A DNA stretch of 45,034 nucleotides from an uncultured Bacteroidales bacterium (GTDB lineage Bacteria; Bacteroidota; Bacteroidia; Bacteroidales; Bacteroidaceae), in assembly GCA_902776455.1 (NCBI GenBank), contig CACYQI010000028.1:1-45034 (forward strand), in the 5' to 3' direction. The notes under the pieces are model-generated. The model did no database searches, was not told the origin of the DNA, and saw only the letters and a list, made by a program, of their open reading frames with translations. Made by a program: the position numbers and the translations under genes. Below, piece by piece: positions 14,838-23,600 of the stretch (positions are counted from its first letter, which is position 1; the number at the start of each line of letters is the position of its first letter).

Positions 14838-16571
14838 TCATTCGCCCAGGAACTCGCGGGCCTTCTGGAGTGCCACGTCGATGTGCGGACAGATGTGGTC
14901 GGCGTCCATGAGGTCGTAGAAGCGGGCCTTCTGCAACTGGCTGTGTACCTTCGGGTTCACGCCGGAGAGGATGACGTGGATGCCTTCCTCGTGGTTCAGT
15001 TCGATGAGCGTCTGCAGATTGTGTATGCCGGTGGAGTCGATGAAGGGCACCTTGCGCATTCGGATGATGCGGACACGCGGCTTCTCGTGCCCGATGTTGG
15101 CCATGAGGTCGTCAAACTTGTTGGCGATGCCAAAGAAGTACGGGCCGTTGATCTCATAGACGGCACAGCCCTTGGGGATAGTCAAGTGTTCCTCGTTAGC
15201 AGCCATGTCCGAAGCGTCGCCCATGTCGATTTCGTCCTTGATGACGGAAATTTCGGTGGTTTCCATGATGCGCTTCATGAAGAGAGCGCAGGCAAGGATG
15301 AGTCCCACCTCAATGGCGATGGTGAGGTCGAAGACGACCGTCAGCAGGAACGTCACGCAGAGCACGATGACGTCGCTCTTCGGGTTCTTCAAGAGGCCTC
15401 GAATCGTGCGCCATCCGCTCATGTTGTAGCTGACGATGACCAGCACGGCGGCCAGCGAAGCCATAGGGATGTACTCGGCATAAGGCATGAGTAACAGCAA
15501 GATAGCCAACAGCACGAAGGCATGGATGATGCCCGCCACGGGGGTGCGTCCGCCGTTGTTGATGTTCGTCATGGTGCGGGCGATGGCTCCCGTGGCAGGG
15601 ATGCCGCCGAAGAGCGGCGTCACCATGTTGGCCACCCCCTGAGCGATAAGCTCCATGTTCGAGTCATGCTTGTCGCTAATCACGCCGTCGGCAACCGTGG
15701 CGGAAAGCAGGCTCTCGATGGCTCCGAGGATAGCAATCGTGAAAGCTACCGGCATGAGTTGCTTGATAAGGTCAAAGGTGATGCTCGGCACCACCATCTT
15801 CGGCAGCTGAGCCTGAATGTGGAAGCGGTCGCCAATGGTGTCGATGCCTTCGATGCCCTGCTGCTTCAGCAGGAGCACAGCCACCGTGCCGAGCAGGATG
15901 CCCCATAGCGAACCGGGTATCTTGCCCAGCCCCGGAACCCTCCGCAACACTTTGGGCGAGAAGATGATGACCAGCAAAGAACCGATGGCAACGATGAAGT
16001 TCCAGAGGTTGAACGTGCCGATGTTCTCGGCGTAGCTAATCCATTTGCCCACGAAGTCGCCCGGCGTCTTCAGGGGAATGCGGATGACTTCGCCAGAAGT
16101 GCTTGTGGCCGTCTGCGTCAAGCCGAGGATGTCGCTGATTTGCGTCGTGAAGATGGTCAGCGCGATACCTGCCGTGAAACCTATGATGATAGGGTAGGGG
16201 ATGAACTTAATGACGACGCCCAGGCGGAAAGCGCCCAGCGCGACGAGTATCACGCCTGCCAGAATGGTGGCGATGAGCAAGCCTTGCAGGCCGTATTCGG
16301 GGTTGTTGACGATGCCATAAATGATGACGATGAAGGCTCCCGTCGGGCCGCCTATCTGCACTTTCGTGCCGCCGAGAAGCGAAATGATGAAGCCTGCCAC
16401 GATGGCCGTAATGATGCCTTTCTCCGGAGTCACGCCCGAAGCGATGCCGAAAGCGATGGCAAGGGGCAAAGCCACAATGCCGACGATGATGCCTGCCATG
16501 AGGTCTTTCGTGAACGTCTCCTTGTCGTAACCCTTCAGGCAACTTACAATTCTTGGTGTTAATCCTTTCAT
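14838..16571 (-). CDS. SulP family anion permease with STAS domain
   Basis: This 577-residue inner-membrane transporter belongs to the SLC26/SulP family. The N-terminal DLMAGIIVGIVALPLAIAFGIASG motif (residues about 24-47) and the GGTKVQIGGPTGAFIVI block (about 68-84) are diagnostic. GFTAGIALTIFTTQ and the GIPATGAIARTMTNINNGGRTPVAGIIHA segment follow. About ten or more hydrophobic segments precede a C-terminal cytoplasmic STAS domain (about 455-575) with the PFIDSTGIHNL phosphorylation-site-like motif. Substrates in the family include sulfate, bicarbonate and dicarboxylates. None can be chosen from sequence alone. It is transcribed alone from a TACTTTTG promoter. Confidence 0.95.
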   Translation of the reverse strand: MKGLTPRIVSCLKGYDKETFTKDLMAGIIVGIVALPLAIAFGIASGVTPEKGIITAIVAGFIISLLGGTKVQIGGPTGAFIVIIYGIVNNPEYGLQGLLIATILAGVILVALGAFRLGVVIKFIPYPIIIGFTAGIALTIFTTQISDILGLTQTATSTSGEVIRIPLKTPGDFVGKWISYAENIGTFNLWNFIVAIGSLLVIIFSPKVLRRVPGLGKIPGSLWGILLGTVAVLLLKQQGIEGIDTIGDRFHIQAQLPKMVVPSITFDLIKQLMPVAFTIAILGAIESLLSATVADGVISDKHDSNMELIAQGVANMVTPLFGGIPATGAIARTMTNINNGGRTPVAGIIHAFVLLAILLLLMPYAEYIPMASLAAVLVIVSYNMSGWRTIRGLLKNPKSDVIVLCVTFLLTVVFDLTIAIEVGLILACALFMKRIMETTEISVIKDEIDMGDASDMAANEEHLTIPKGCAVYEINGPYFFGIANKFDDLMANIGHEKPRVRIIRMRKVPFIDSTGIHNLQTLIELNHEEGIHVILSGVNPKVHSQLQKARFYDLMDADHICPHIDVALQKAREFLGE

Positions 16572-16590
16572 ATCTGTTCAAATTACGCTG

Positions 16591-16598
16591 CAAAAGTA
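16591..16598 (-). promoter_or_regulatory. -7 box TACTTTTG for sulP
   Basis: On the minus strand TACTTTTG followed by C lies 19 nt before the sulP start. It is divergent from the promoter of the peptide transporter. Confidence 0.6.
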
Positions 16599-16636
16599 CA
16601 AATAATTCTTAATTTTTAGCTCTTAATTCTTAATTT
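16599..16636. repeat. TTCTTAA heptads in divergent promoter region
   Basis: AATAATTCTTAATTTTTAGC and TCTTAATTCTTAATTTC lie between the two divergent promoters. Confidence 0.65.
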
Positions 16637-16641
16637 CTTTG

Positions 16642-16649
16642 TATCTTTG
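16642..16649 (+). promoter_or_regulatory. -7 box TATCTTTG for the peptide transporter
   Basis: TATCTTTG matches TAnnTTTG and lies 33 nt before the ATG at 16682. Confidence 0.65.
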
Positions 16650-16681
16650 TGGGCAAATTATTAATTTAAATCAACTAAACT

Positions 16682-18187
16682 ATGTTTGAAGGTCAACCAA
16701 AAGGCTTGTGGACACTCGCACTTGCCAACACCGGCGAACGCTTCGGCTACTACACGATGCTCGCTGTCTTTGCACTCTTTCTCGGTGAAAATTTCGGCTT
16801 TGCCGCTGGTACGGCAAGCGAAATTTACACTTGGTTCTTAACCGCCGTTTACTTCCTTCCGCTCATCGGAGGCATGGCTGCCGACCGTTGGGGCTACAGC
16901 AAGATGGTCGTCATCGGCATCCTGATCATGTTCCTCGGCTATCTGTTGCTGTCCGTTCCCCTGGGAGGCGGCACCGTAGCCATTGCCGCTATGGGCGCGG
17001 CCCTGCTGCTCGTCAGCCTCGGAACGGGTCTGTTCAAGGGCAACTTGCAAGTAATGGTGGGCGACCTCTACAACGCTCCTGAGTTTGCCGACAAGCGCGA
17101 TTCGGGCTTCTCCCTGTTCTACATGGCTATCAACGTCGGTGCTTTGTTCGCTCCCACCGCTGCCATCAAGATTATGGACTGGGCACAGACCTCGCTCGGC
17201 TACAGCAAGGCAGACTCTTATCACTTTGCCTTCGCCGTCGCCTGCGTATCGGTTATCGCCTCTATCCTTATTTATTTCTTAGGCCGAAGCACTTACAAGC
17301 AGGTGCTCACAGTCAAGAAGGACAAGGCTTCTTCTGCTGAGGAGAAGGCCGAGGAGATGTCGCCTGCCGAGACTCGCGAGCGCATCGTCTGCCTCTGCCT
17401 CGTGTTTGCCGTCGTCATCTTCTTCTGGATGGCCTTCCATCAGAACGGCTTGACGCTGACTTGGTTTGCAGATGAATTCACCGCTCGCTCTGCCACAGGC
17501 ATCACCGGCATGGAGTTCAACGTGATGAATCTCATTTGGTGCATCCTCATCGTCTATGGCCTCTGCGGCCTCCTCAGCGGCGGAAGTTCGAAGTCGAAGC
17601 TCATCAACACGTTGCTCATCCTCTGCCCTGCAGCCATACTTTACTATAATTATCAGCAGACAGCGGGCGAAGTGGTGACCGTCGATGCACCCATCTTCCA
17701 GCAGTTCAACCCTTGCTTCGTCGTAGCCCTTACGCCCGTGAGCATCGCTCTCTTTGGCTGGCTCGGCAAGAAAGGCAAGGAGCCTAAAGCTCCAGTCAAG
17801 ATAGGTCTGGGCATGCTCGTAGCGGCTTGTGCCTATCTCCTAATGACTGTCAGCAGCATCGGCCTGCCTGCAACCGACCATCCTAATCACGTCTATGACT
17901 TCAATCCCAACCTGCTCGTCAGCACTTACCTCATCCTGACCTTTGCCGAACTGTTGCTTTCGCCCATCGGCATCTCGTTTGTGACGAAGGTGGCTCCTCC
18001 GAAGTACAAGGGTATGATGATGGGCGGATGGTTCGTAGCAACGGCTCTCGGCAACAAGCTCGTCAGCATTCCGGGCCACATGTGGGACTTGCCGCTCTAT
18101 ATCGTTTGGGGAACTTTGATGGGCATCTGCTTGCTTGCCGCCCTCTTCATCTTCTCCATCATCAAGAAGCTCAATAAGGTGGCGTAA
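16682..18187 (+). CDS. POT family proton-coupled peptide transporter
   Basis: This 501-residue protein takes up di- or tripeptides with protons. The N-terminal NTGERFGYYTML carries the ExxERFxYY-like signature of the POT/PTR family (residues about 16-27; here the first Glu of ExxER is not conserved). GGMAADRWGYSKMVVIGI (loop between TM2 and TM3) and FSLFYMAINVGALFAPT (a second signature, about 142-158) follow. Twelve to fourteen membrane segments are expected, with a charged loop around 210-235. Bacteroidota members are often annotated as peptide MFS transporters. It is followed after 40 bp by an NhaC gene, with a TGGTCAA-type heptad array in the gap. Confidence 0.95.
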   Translation: MFEGQPKGLWTLALANTGERFGYYTMLAVFALFLGENFGFAAGTASEIYTWFLTAVYFLPLIGGMAADRWGYSKMVVIGILIMFLGYLLLSVPLGGGTVAIAAMGAALLLVSLGTGLFKGNLQVMVGDLYNAPEFADKRDSGFSLFYMAINVGALFAPTAAIKIMDWAQTSLGYSKADSYHFAFAVACVSVIASILIYFLGRSTYKQVLTVKKDKASSAEEKAEEMSPAETRERIVCLCLVFAVVIFFWMAFHQNGLTLTWFADEFTARSATGITGMEFNVMNLIWCILIVYGLCGLLSGGSSKSKLINTLLILCPAAILYYNYQQTAGEVVTVDAPIFQQFNPCFVVALTPVSIALFGWLGKKGKEPKAPVKIGLGMLVAACAYLLMTVSSIGLPATDHPNHVYDFNPNLLVSTYLILTFAELLLSPIGISFVTKVAPPKYKGMMMGGWFVATALGNKLVSIPGHMWDLPLYIVWGTLMGICLLAALFIFSIIKKLNKVA

Positions 18188-18192
18188 GTTCT

Positions 18193-18235
18193 TTGACCAT
18201 TGACCATTGACCATTGACTATTGACCATTGACCGC
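18193..18235. repeat. Intergenic TTGACCA heptad array
   Basis: Six units of TTGACCA, one with TTGACTA, lie between the peptide transporter and nhaC. Its TGA triplets are intact, unlike the in-frame copies in purL. The last unit provides the TTG start of nhaC. Confidence 0.9.
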
Positions 18236-19673
18236 GAAGCGCCTTCCTCCTCTTTGGCTATCGTGTGTGCCGCTGGCAATGCTGGTGGCGCTGGTGGCGA
18301 CGGTTGTCAGCATCTTCGGTGACGAAACGCTGGCCGGGGCGTCGCAGATGGCTTTGCTGGTGGCAACGGCGTTTTGTGTCTCGATAGGCATCGCGTCGCG
18401 TCTCATCACATGGGACGACTTCGAGCGAGCCATAAGCGTCAAAGTGGGAAGCGTCAGCTCGGCCATCATCATCCTGCTGCTCATCGGAGCGCTCGGCGGC
18501 GCATGGATGGTGAGCGGCATCGTACCTTCTATAATATATTATGGTATGGGGATGATGAGTCCGAAATGGTTCCTTGTCTCCGCTTGCCTCATTAGTGCTT
18601 TGGTGAGTGTGCTGACAGGATCGTCGTGGACGACAGTCGCAACCATCGGCATCGCCTTGATGGGCATCGGCAAGGCACTCGGCTTCGAGGAGGCCTGGAT
18701 AGCAGGCGCGGTCATCAGCGGCGCGTACTTCGGCGACAAAGTCTCGCCCATGAGCGACACCACCGTGTTGGCTTCCAGCACAGTCGGCACGCCGCTCTTC
18801 ACGCACATCCGCTATATGCTCTACACCACCGTGCCGACGTTCCTCATCACCCTTGCTGTCTTTACGGCCGTAGGCTTAGGCCAGGGCGATGCCGTCACCT
18901 CGCATGTCGCTATGGTTCAGCACGCTTTGCAGCAGACCTTCTGCATCTCTCCGTGGTTCATCGTCGTGCCGGTGCTGACGTTTATCCTTATTATGATGCG
19001 TCTGCCGTCGATGGTTGTGCTCTTCCTCGCCACGTTGATGGGTGTAGTGGCTGCTGTCTGGTGCCAGACGCACCTGCTCGACGCGATAGCCGGCAACGCG
19101 CATGAGGGGTTGGCTCAGCGTGTCCGAGGCGCCTTCATCATAGTCTATGGCAGCACAGACCTCGATACGGGTGTGCCCGACCTCAACGCGCTGGTGGCTA
19201 CCAGAGGCATGGCCGGCATGCTCAACACCATTTGGATTATCCTCTGTGCTATGGCTTTCGGCGCAGCCATGACAGCTACCCGGATGCTCGACAGCATTAT
19301 GCAAGCCCTGCTCCGACTGGTTCGCGGCACCGTCAGCCTTGTGGCCAGCACGGCTTTCTCCGGCATCTTTCTCAACACCATCTGTGCCGACCAGTACCTC
19401 AGCATTATCCTTACGGCCACGATGTTCAGCGATACTTACCGGAAGAACGGTTATGAGTCGCGCCTCCTGAGCCGTACTTGCGAGGACAGCGCCACGGTGA
19501 CGTCGGTGCTCATCCCGTGGAACACATGCGGCATGACGCAGGCCAACGTCCTGGGTGTCAGTACGCTTGTCTATGCGCCCTACTGCTTCTTCTGCTACTT
19601 AAGCCCTGTTATGACCATCCTTGCGGCAGCAATGCTGAAGAAAAGGTTAAAAGGTGAAAAGTTGAAAAGGTAA
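18228..19673 (+). CDS. NhaC family Na+/H+ antiporter
   Basis: This 481-residue membrane protein shows NhaC features: GALGGAWMVSGIVPSIIYYG (about residues 85-104), SVLTGSSWTTVATIGIALMGIG (about 126-147), GAVISGAYFGDKVSPMSDTTVLASSTVG (about 158-185) and IFLNTICADQYLSIIL near residue 385. It exchanges Na+ (or, in some relatives, malate/lactate) for protons. No ATG precedes the conserved start region. The reading frame opens at TTG 18228 inside the heptad array, and the next ATG is at 18279 (MLVALVATVV), which would remove 17 residues. The C-terminus RLKGEKLKR is encoded by a GAAAAGGT-type repeat. Possible loss of native ends by repeat insertion should be considered. Confidence 0.92.
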   Translation: MTAKRLPPLWLSCVPLAMLVALVATVVSIFGDETLAGASQMALLVATAFCVSIGIASRLITWDDFERAISVKVGSVSSAIIILLLIGALGGAWMVSGIVPSIIYYGMGMMSPKWFLVSACLISALVSVLTGSSWTTVATIGIALMGIGKALGFEEAWIAGAVISGAYFGDKVSPMSDTTVLASSTVGTPLFTHIRYMLYTTVPTFLITLAVFTAVGLGQGDAVTSHVAMVQHALQQTFCISPWFIVVPVLTFILIMMRLPSMVVLFLATLMGVVAAVWCQTHLLDAIAGNAHEGLAQRVRGAFIIVYGSTDLDTGVPDLNALVATRGMAGMLNTIWIILCAMAFGAAMTATRMLDSIMQALLRLVRGTVSLVASTAFSGIFLNTICADQYLSIILTATMFSDTYRKNGYESRLLSRTCEDSATVTSVLIPWNTCGMTQANVLGVSTLVYAPYCFFCYLSPVMTILAAAMLKKRLKGEKLKR

Positions 19674-19730
19674 AAAAGAGAAAAGGTGAAGAGTTGAAAA
19701 AGTAAAAAGTTGAAAAGTTGAAAAAGGCAA
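19645..19730. repeat. GTTGAAAA octad array between nhaC and GH32 gene
   Basis: Ten or so units of GTTGAAAA/GGTGAAAA run from the last codons of nhaC to the start of the next gene. The same family frames the 33229-33514 region. Confidence 0.8.
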
Positions 19731-21440
19731 ATGAAAAGGAGTCTGTTTGTCCTTCTGGCTGTCTTTGCTCTCTCCGCCCAAAGGGCTGAGAGGACATTCA
19801 AAGTGAAGTGCAAGTACCTGAACCTGCCCATTTCGCAAGGAGAAGAACGCCGCCGGCTGACTTTCCGAGCGAAGGGTGTGGACGACCTCAGCGTTGTGGC
19901 GCGGCTCTCGGAACGCCCTGAGTACTGGGTCTTTAAGGATTTGACGGCTTACAAGGACAAGACGTTGACCATCGCCTTTGACGGCCCGGAGGAAGCCCTC
20001 TCGCTTGTCTATCAGGCAGACACTATCCGGGATGCCTCCACTTTCTACAAAGAGACGTATCGTCCGCAGTTTCACTTCACTTCCCGGCGCGGCTGGCTGA
20101 ACGACCCTAACGGCTGCATTTGGCACGACGGGCTGTATCATCTTTACTATCAGCACAATCCTTTCGAACGCGAATGGGAGAACATGACGTGGGGCCACGC
20201 TACGAGTCCCGACCTCCTGCATTGGACGGAACACGCGCCTGTGCTCCATCCCGACTCGCTCGGCACGATGTTCAGCGGCTCGGCCGTCTTCGATGCGGAC
20301 AACACGTCGGGCTTCGGCACGAAGAAGAACCCGCCGCTCGTCTTTGCCTATACAGCCGACCGTAGCGACAAGGAAGTACAATGCATTGCCTACAGCTTGG
20401 ATGGCGGCATGACGCTCCACAAGTACGAGGGCAATCCCGTTATCGACTCGCACGACAAATGGCAGTCGCACGACACGAGAGACCCAAGGCTGTTTAAATG
20501 GACAGCCTCTCCTAAATCCTCCCCTAAAGGGAAGGACTTAGAGTCACCCCTTCCCTTTAGGGGAGGGGAAGGGGGTGAGGCCTGGGTTCTCGTCCTTAAT
20601 GAACGCAACGGACACAGCATCTACACGTCCGACAACCTTCGCGACTGGACCTATCAGAGCCATGTCAGCGGCTTCTGGGAGTGCCCCGACCTCTTCCCTC
20701 TGGCAGTAGATGGGAACCCGGAGGACGTGCGGTGGGTGATGCTGGGGGCAAGTAATACATACATGATAGGCCGCTTCGACGGCAAGACGTTCACGCCGGA
20801 AAGCGGCAAGCACCGTTTCTCGACGGGCGCCATCTATGCCGCCCAGACCTTCAACAACGTGCCCGACGGCCGCCGCATACAGATAGGATGGGCCAACATC
20901 GACCATCCCGGAATGCCTTTCCGCGGGCAGATGCTGCTGCCGACGGAGTTGACGTTGCGCACTACGAAGGACGGGATCCGCCTCGTGAGCATGCCTATTA
21001 GCGAGGTTGCCTCTTTGCTGAAGCCCCTTTATGCGAGCGACAAGACCTTGAGCGCCCAGGAGGCTAATGCCGCCTTGCAGAGAGTGAACTCTTCACTCGC
21101 GGTGCATCTTCGCGCCACGCTCAACCTCACCTACGCCACCAGCGCTGGCTTGAAGCTCGACGGACAAACGCTTGTCGATTACGACCTCAACCGCAACACG
21201 CTCAACGGCCAGTTCTATTCGCCGCAGGACCCCACGAGCCTCGCTTTGACGATGGACGTCTATATAGACCGCACCTCAGTAGAAGTCTTCATCGACGACG
21301 GGCTGTACAGCTATTCCCTGCCAAGAGAAGTGAAGCGCGAAGACCGTCGTCTCCACGCTTCGCTCCCGTTTCTTGAGTTCTGGGGCAACGCCATCAGCGT
21401 CACGGGCTTGCGACTCGATGCCGTCGAAAGCTGTTGGTAA
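19731..21440 (+). CDS. Secreted GH32 fructanase (levanase/inulinase type) with in-frame repeat
   Basis: This glycoside hydrolase cleaves beta-fructosides. A signal peptide (MKRSLFVLLAVFALSAQ) precedes a short beta-rich N-terminal region. The five-bladed propeller follows, with nucleophile Asp125 in WLNDPNG, the RDPR motif at 250-253, the acid/base Glu317 in WECPD and a C-terminal beta-sandwich (about 430-560, with DRTSVEVFIDDG). All three catalytic residues are present. Residues about 258-284 (ASPKSSPKGK...RGGEGGE) are encoded by a palindromic repeat and sit in the turn between RDPRLFKW and AWVLVLN, which is normally short. No SusC/SusD genes are nearby. The specificity (levan, inulin or sucrose) cannot be read from sequence. 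Confidence 0.95.
   Translation: MKRSLFVLLAVFALSAQRAERTFKVKCKYLNLPISQGEERRRLTFRAKGVDDLSVVARLSERPEYWVFKDLTAYKDKTLTIAFDGPEEALSLVYQADTIRDASTFYKETYRPQFHFTSRRGWLNDPNGCIWHDGLYHLYYQHNPFEREWENMTWGHATSPDLLHWTEHAPVLHPDSLGTMFSGSAVFDADNTSGFGTKKNPPLVFAYTADRSDKEVQCIAYSLDGGMTLHKYEGNPVIDSHDKWQSHDTRDPRLFKWTASPKSSPKGKDLESPLPFRGGEGGEAWVLVLNERNGHSIYTSDNLRDWTYQSHVSGFWECPDLFPLAVDGNPEDVRWVMLGASNTYMIGRFDGKTFTPESGKHRFSTGAIYAAQTFNNVPDGRRIQIGWANIDHPGMPFRGQMLLPTELTLRTTKDGIRLVSMPISEVASLLKPLYASDKTLSAQEANAALQRVNSSLAVHLRATLNLTYATSAGLKLDGQTLVDYDLNRNTLNGQFYSPQDPTSLALTMDVYIDRTSVEVFIDDGLYSYSLPREVKREDRRLHASLPFLEFWGNAISVTGLRLDAVESCW
20503..20582. repeat. In-frame GC-rich inverted repeat in the GH32 gene
   Basis: Left arm ending CCCCTAAAGGGAAGG and right arm beginning CCTTCCCTTTAGGGG are inverted around ACTTAGAGTCACC. 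The element encodes about 27 residues between the RDP motif and the next strand. Confidence 0.88.
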
Positions 21441-21484
21441 GCGTTGCCGAAGCCAGCTTGTTTCGCGGACGGCAACAGCCGCGT

Positions 21485-22102
21485 TTACTGATACTCCGTT
21501 CTGCGGCCTCTCTTGAGGACAGAGCCATTGGCAGACAGGCTGTCGGCTGGTGCTTCGGCATCGCTGCGGGTGGCGGGAGCATAGCGCGGAGCGTAGTATT
21601 CCCAATTGTCGCGACGGCTGTAACCATAGTTGCCGTTGTAGCGCGACCAGTCGTAGTAGTCCACCACTTTGTAGAGGCGGAAAGGCGTCGAAGCCCCGCT
21701 GCAGTAGCCCGTGAACATGCCGTTCGCCATCCGATAGTCACGGATGGAAGTGCTCAGCCCCGGGTCGTAGGGGTAATTGAGATACACGATGCCGTCGCGA
21801 ATCGACCAGTTGAACTTGTAGTACTGGTACTCGTAGGGACCGTAATCATAGTAGTCCACCTGCGTACCCGTGCCGTAGGTGGCGTACTTGAAGTTAGGGA
21901 TGAAGGTGAGGTAGGTGTCGTAGGAGTCGAAGGTACGAATGTTTCCCCAGCGGTCTTCGTACTGGTAGAACATGCCGAAGTCGCCGCGCCATTCGCCGGA
22001 AAGGGTCATCGACTGTCTCGTGTCTTCGTTCATGCACGAGCTGAACAAAAGGGCGGACATCATCAGAATGAGTGCCCCGAGGGAGTAGTATTTCTGCTTC
22101 AT
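21485..22102 (-). CDS. Small lipoprotein of unknown function
   Basis: The 205-residue product begins MKQKYYSLGALILMMSALLFSSCMNEDTRQ, a lipoprotein signal with the lipobox SSC (Cys23), so it is probably anchored to the outer membrane. The mature part is rich in tyrosine, aspartate and tryptophan (for example YYDYGPYEYQYYKFNWSI and YYDWSRYNGNYGY) and resembles the small beta-rich lipoproteins with GEWRGDFG openings seen in Bacteroidota. The last 25 residues look disordered. The start at 22102 is chosen because a TACCTTTG promoter box lies 28 nt upstream, and the longer frame upstream has no support. Function unknown. Confidence 0.8.
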   Translation of the reverse strand: MKQKYYSLGALILMMSALLFSSCMNEDTRQSMTLSGEWRGDFGMFYQYEDRWGNIRTFDSYDTYLTFIPNFKYATYGTGTQVDYYDYGPYEYQYYKFNWSIRDGIVYLNYPYDPGLSTSIRDYRMANGMFTGYCSGASTPFRLYKVVDYYDWSRYNGNYGYSRRDNWEYYAPRYAPATRSDAEAPADSLSANGSVLKRGRRTEYQ

Positions 22103-22130
22103 AACTGTAGGTTTTAGAGGTTTCACGGTG

Positions 22131-22138
22131 CAAAGGTA
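22131..22138 (-). promoter_or_regulatory. -7 box TACCTTTG for the lipoprotein gene
   Basis: On the minus strand TACCTTTG followed by C fits the Bacteroidota consensus and fixes the start of the lipoprotein downstream at 22102. Confidence 0.65.
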
Positions 22139-22302
22139 AGAAATGTTTCTCACACACGAAAGGGAAAAGCAGAAATAGTGCGGGGAAAATCCCTCCGATG
22201 TTACAGCAATCCCCTCTTCTGCCCCTTGGCGCGTGCCGTCCGGCAGGCTTCGGTCGCACGCATTTCCGCCCGCCGCGAGAGCCGATACCCCATGCCAAGT
22301 TG

Positions 22303-22368
22303 ATTGCTCCTTCATGTAGGAGCAAACGCTCTTACATGTAGGAGCAATTGCTCCTACATGAAGGAGCA
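22303..22368. repeat. Three tandem 22-nt palindromes (copy 1)
   Basis: Three contiguous 22-nt units of the type ATTGCTCCTWCATGTAGGAG plus CA, each nearly self-complementary around CATG. The second copy at 32325-32390 also has exactly three units. Confidence 0.9.
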
Positions 22369-22558
22369 ACGAATCCTCCCAGCCATGTTGCTCCTTGCGG
22401 CAAGTGGAACGACCCGCTCCGCCGCTTTCCGCAAGGCCGGCATCCGCGTTGCATCCTCTCGCCCACCACTTTGCCTGAACCGTTTCCTCGCAGACAGCAA
22501 TCCAACGAAATATGTGCAGAAAAATCACATTCCTCTTTCTTTATTCCCAAAATCTTCG

Positions 22559-22566
22559 TATCTTTG
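22559..22566 (+). promoter_or_regulatory. -7 box TATCTTTG for the cytochrome c assembly pair
   Basis: TATCTTTG followed by CATG lies 32 nt before the ATG at 22598. Confidence 0.65.
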
Positions 22567-22597
22567 CATGAGTTAACACTAAAAGAACAACGAAAAG

Positions 22598-23596
22598 ATG
22601 CGTAAGAATGCTTGGGGAATGACGCGGGGCGGCCTTTTCTGCTGCGGCTTGATGGCCGCAGGAATGGCCTTGCAGCTGGCGGTCGGCCCGCTCCGTTGGG
22701 ACGCGCTGGCTTGGCCGCTGAACGGCGTCTGCCTGTTCGTCCTGCTGACTGGCATTGTCCTGATGCACCTGTGCCGCAGGAAAGTCAGGCTCTTCCGCTG
22801 GATGGCAACCCTCCAGGCCGGCATTCCGGCCATGCTGACCTGTGCCATGCTGACCGTGCTGATGGGCGTCACGCGGCAAGTTCCCACGGGGCATGCTCCT
22901 GCAGAACCTTTCGGCATCACCGCCATGCTGTCCTTCTGGCCCTTCGTCCTCGCTTACTTCTGGCTCATGCTGCTCGTCGGGATGGTCACGCTCACGCGGC
23001 TTCGACCCCGCTGGCGCAACGTGCCTTTCCTGCTCAACCACTTGGGCATCTTCATCGCCCTCGTGGCTGGTACGCTCGGAAGTGCCGACGTGCAGACCCT
23101 TCGCATGATGGTGGCCGAGGGAAAGACCGAGTGGCGGGCCGTCGATGTCCGTTACAGGGTACACGAACTGCCTGTAGCCATCGAGCTGCACGACTTTTCC
23201 ATCGAGCAGGAACCGATGCCCGTCTTCAAGTCCGACGTGACCGTCTATACGAAGAACGGCCTTGTGGTGCGCGACACCATCCGCGTCAACAAACCCCTCG
23301 CCGTACGCGGCTGGAAGATATATCAGTATAGCTACGAGGAGTCGCGGCCTGAAGTGGGCGACATCAGCGTGTTCGAACTCGTGCGCGACCCCTGGCTGCC
23401 CTACGTCTATCTGGGCATCTTCATGATGCTTGCAGGCGCGGTGGCGCTCTTCTTCGGAAGGGAAAAAGACGACAGCCAGCAGGCTGAAGGATTCGACAAA
23501 GGCCACAATGTGTCGTCCCCTGTGCTGGCACATAACTCCCAAGAGCGTAGCGAGTTGACTTCCGATTCAAATTCCATTCTTACTTCCAAAACATGA
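22598..23596 (+). CDS. ResB-like cytochrome c assembly protein
   Basis: This 332-residue membrane protein has about four hydrophobic segments in the first 150 residues, then a periplasmic region and a last membrane segment (about 278-295, LPYVYLGIFMMLAGAVALFFG). The block FLLNHLGIFIALVAGTLGSADVQ and the domain with VNKPLAVRGWKIYQYSYE are typical of ResB/Ccs1, the system II partner of CcsA in attaching heme to apocytochrome c. It lies 4 bp before a CcsA gene, which supports the assignment. In many Bacteroidota the two are fused or lie beside nrfHA. Here they are separate and no cytochrome gene is in view. The tail ERSELTSDSNSILTSKT is encoded by a fragment of the AAGTTTCGG repeat family. Confidence 0.85.
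   Translation: MRKNAWGMTRGGLFCCGLMAAGMALQLAVGPLRWDALAWPLNGVCLFVLLTGIVLMHLCRRKVRLFRWMATLQAGIPAMLTCAMLTVLMGVTRQVPTGHAPAEPFGITAMLSFWPFVLAYFWLMLLVGMVTLTRLRPRWRNVPFLLNHLGIFIALVAGTLGSADVQTLRMMVAEGKTEWRAVDVRYRVHELPVAIELHDFSIEQEPMPVFKSDVTVYTKNGLVVRDTIRVNKPLAVRGWKIYQYSYEESRPEVGDISVFELVRDPWLPYVYLGIFMMLAGAVALFFGREKDDSQQAEGFDKGHNVSSPVLAHNSQERSELTSDSNSILTSKT
23530..23596. repeat. Fragment of the AAGTTTCGG element at the resB 3' end
   Basis: AAGAGCGTAGCGAGTTGACTTCC and TCCATTCTTACTTCCAAAAC resemble the right half of the element at 10600-10650 (GAGCGGAGCGAGTTTACTTCC). It encodes the last residues of the ResB-like protein. Confidence 0.65.
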
Positions 23597-23600
23597 TTGA

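Larger units (their letters stand above)
22103..22597. other. Divergent intergenic region with 22-nt palindromes
   Basis: The 495 bp hold the two divergent promoters at the ends, a triple 22-nt palindrome (22303-22368), and otherwise unassigned GC-rich sequence. I see no supported gene. Confidence 0.65.
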
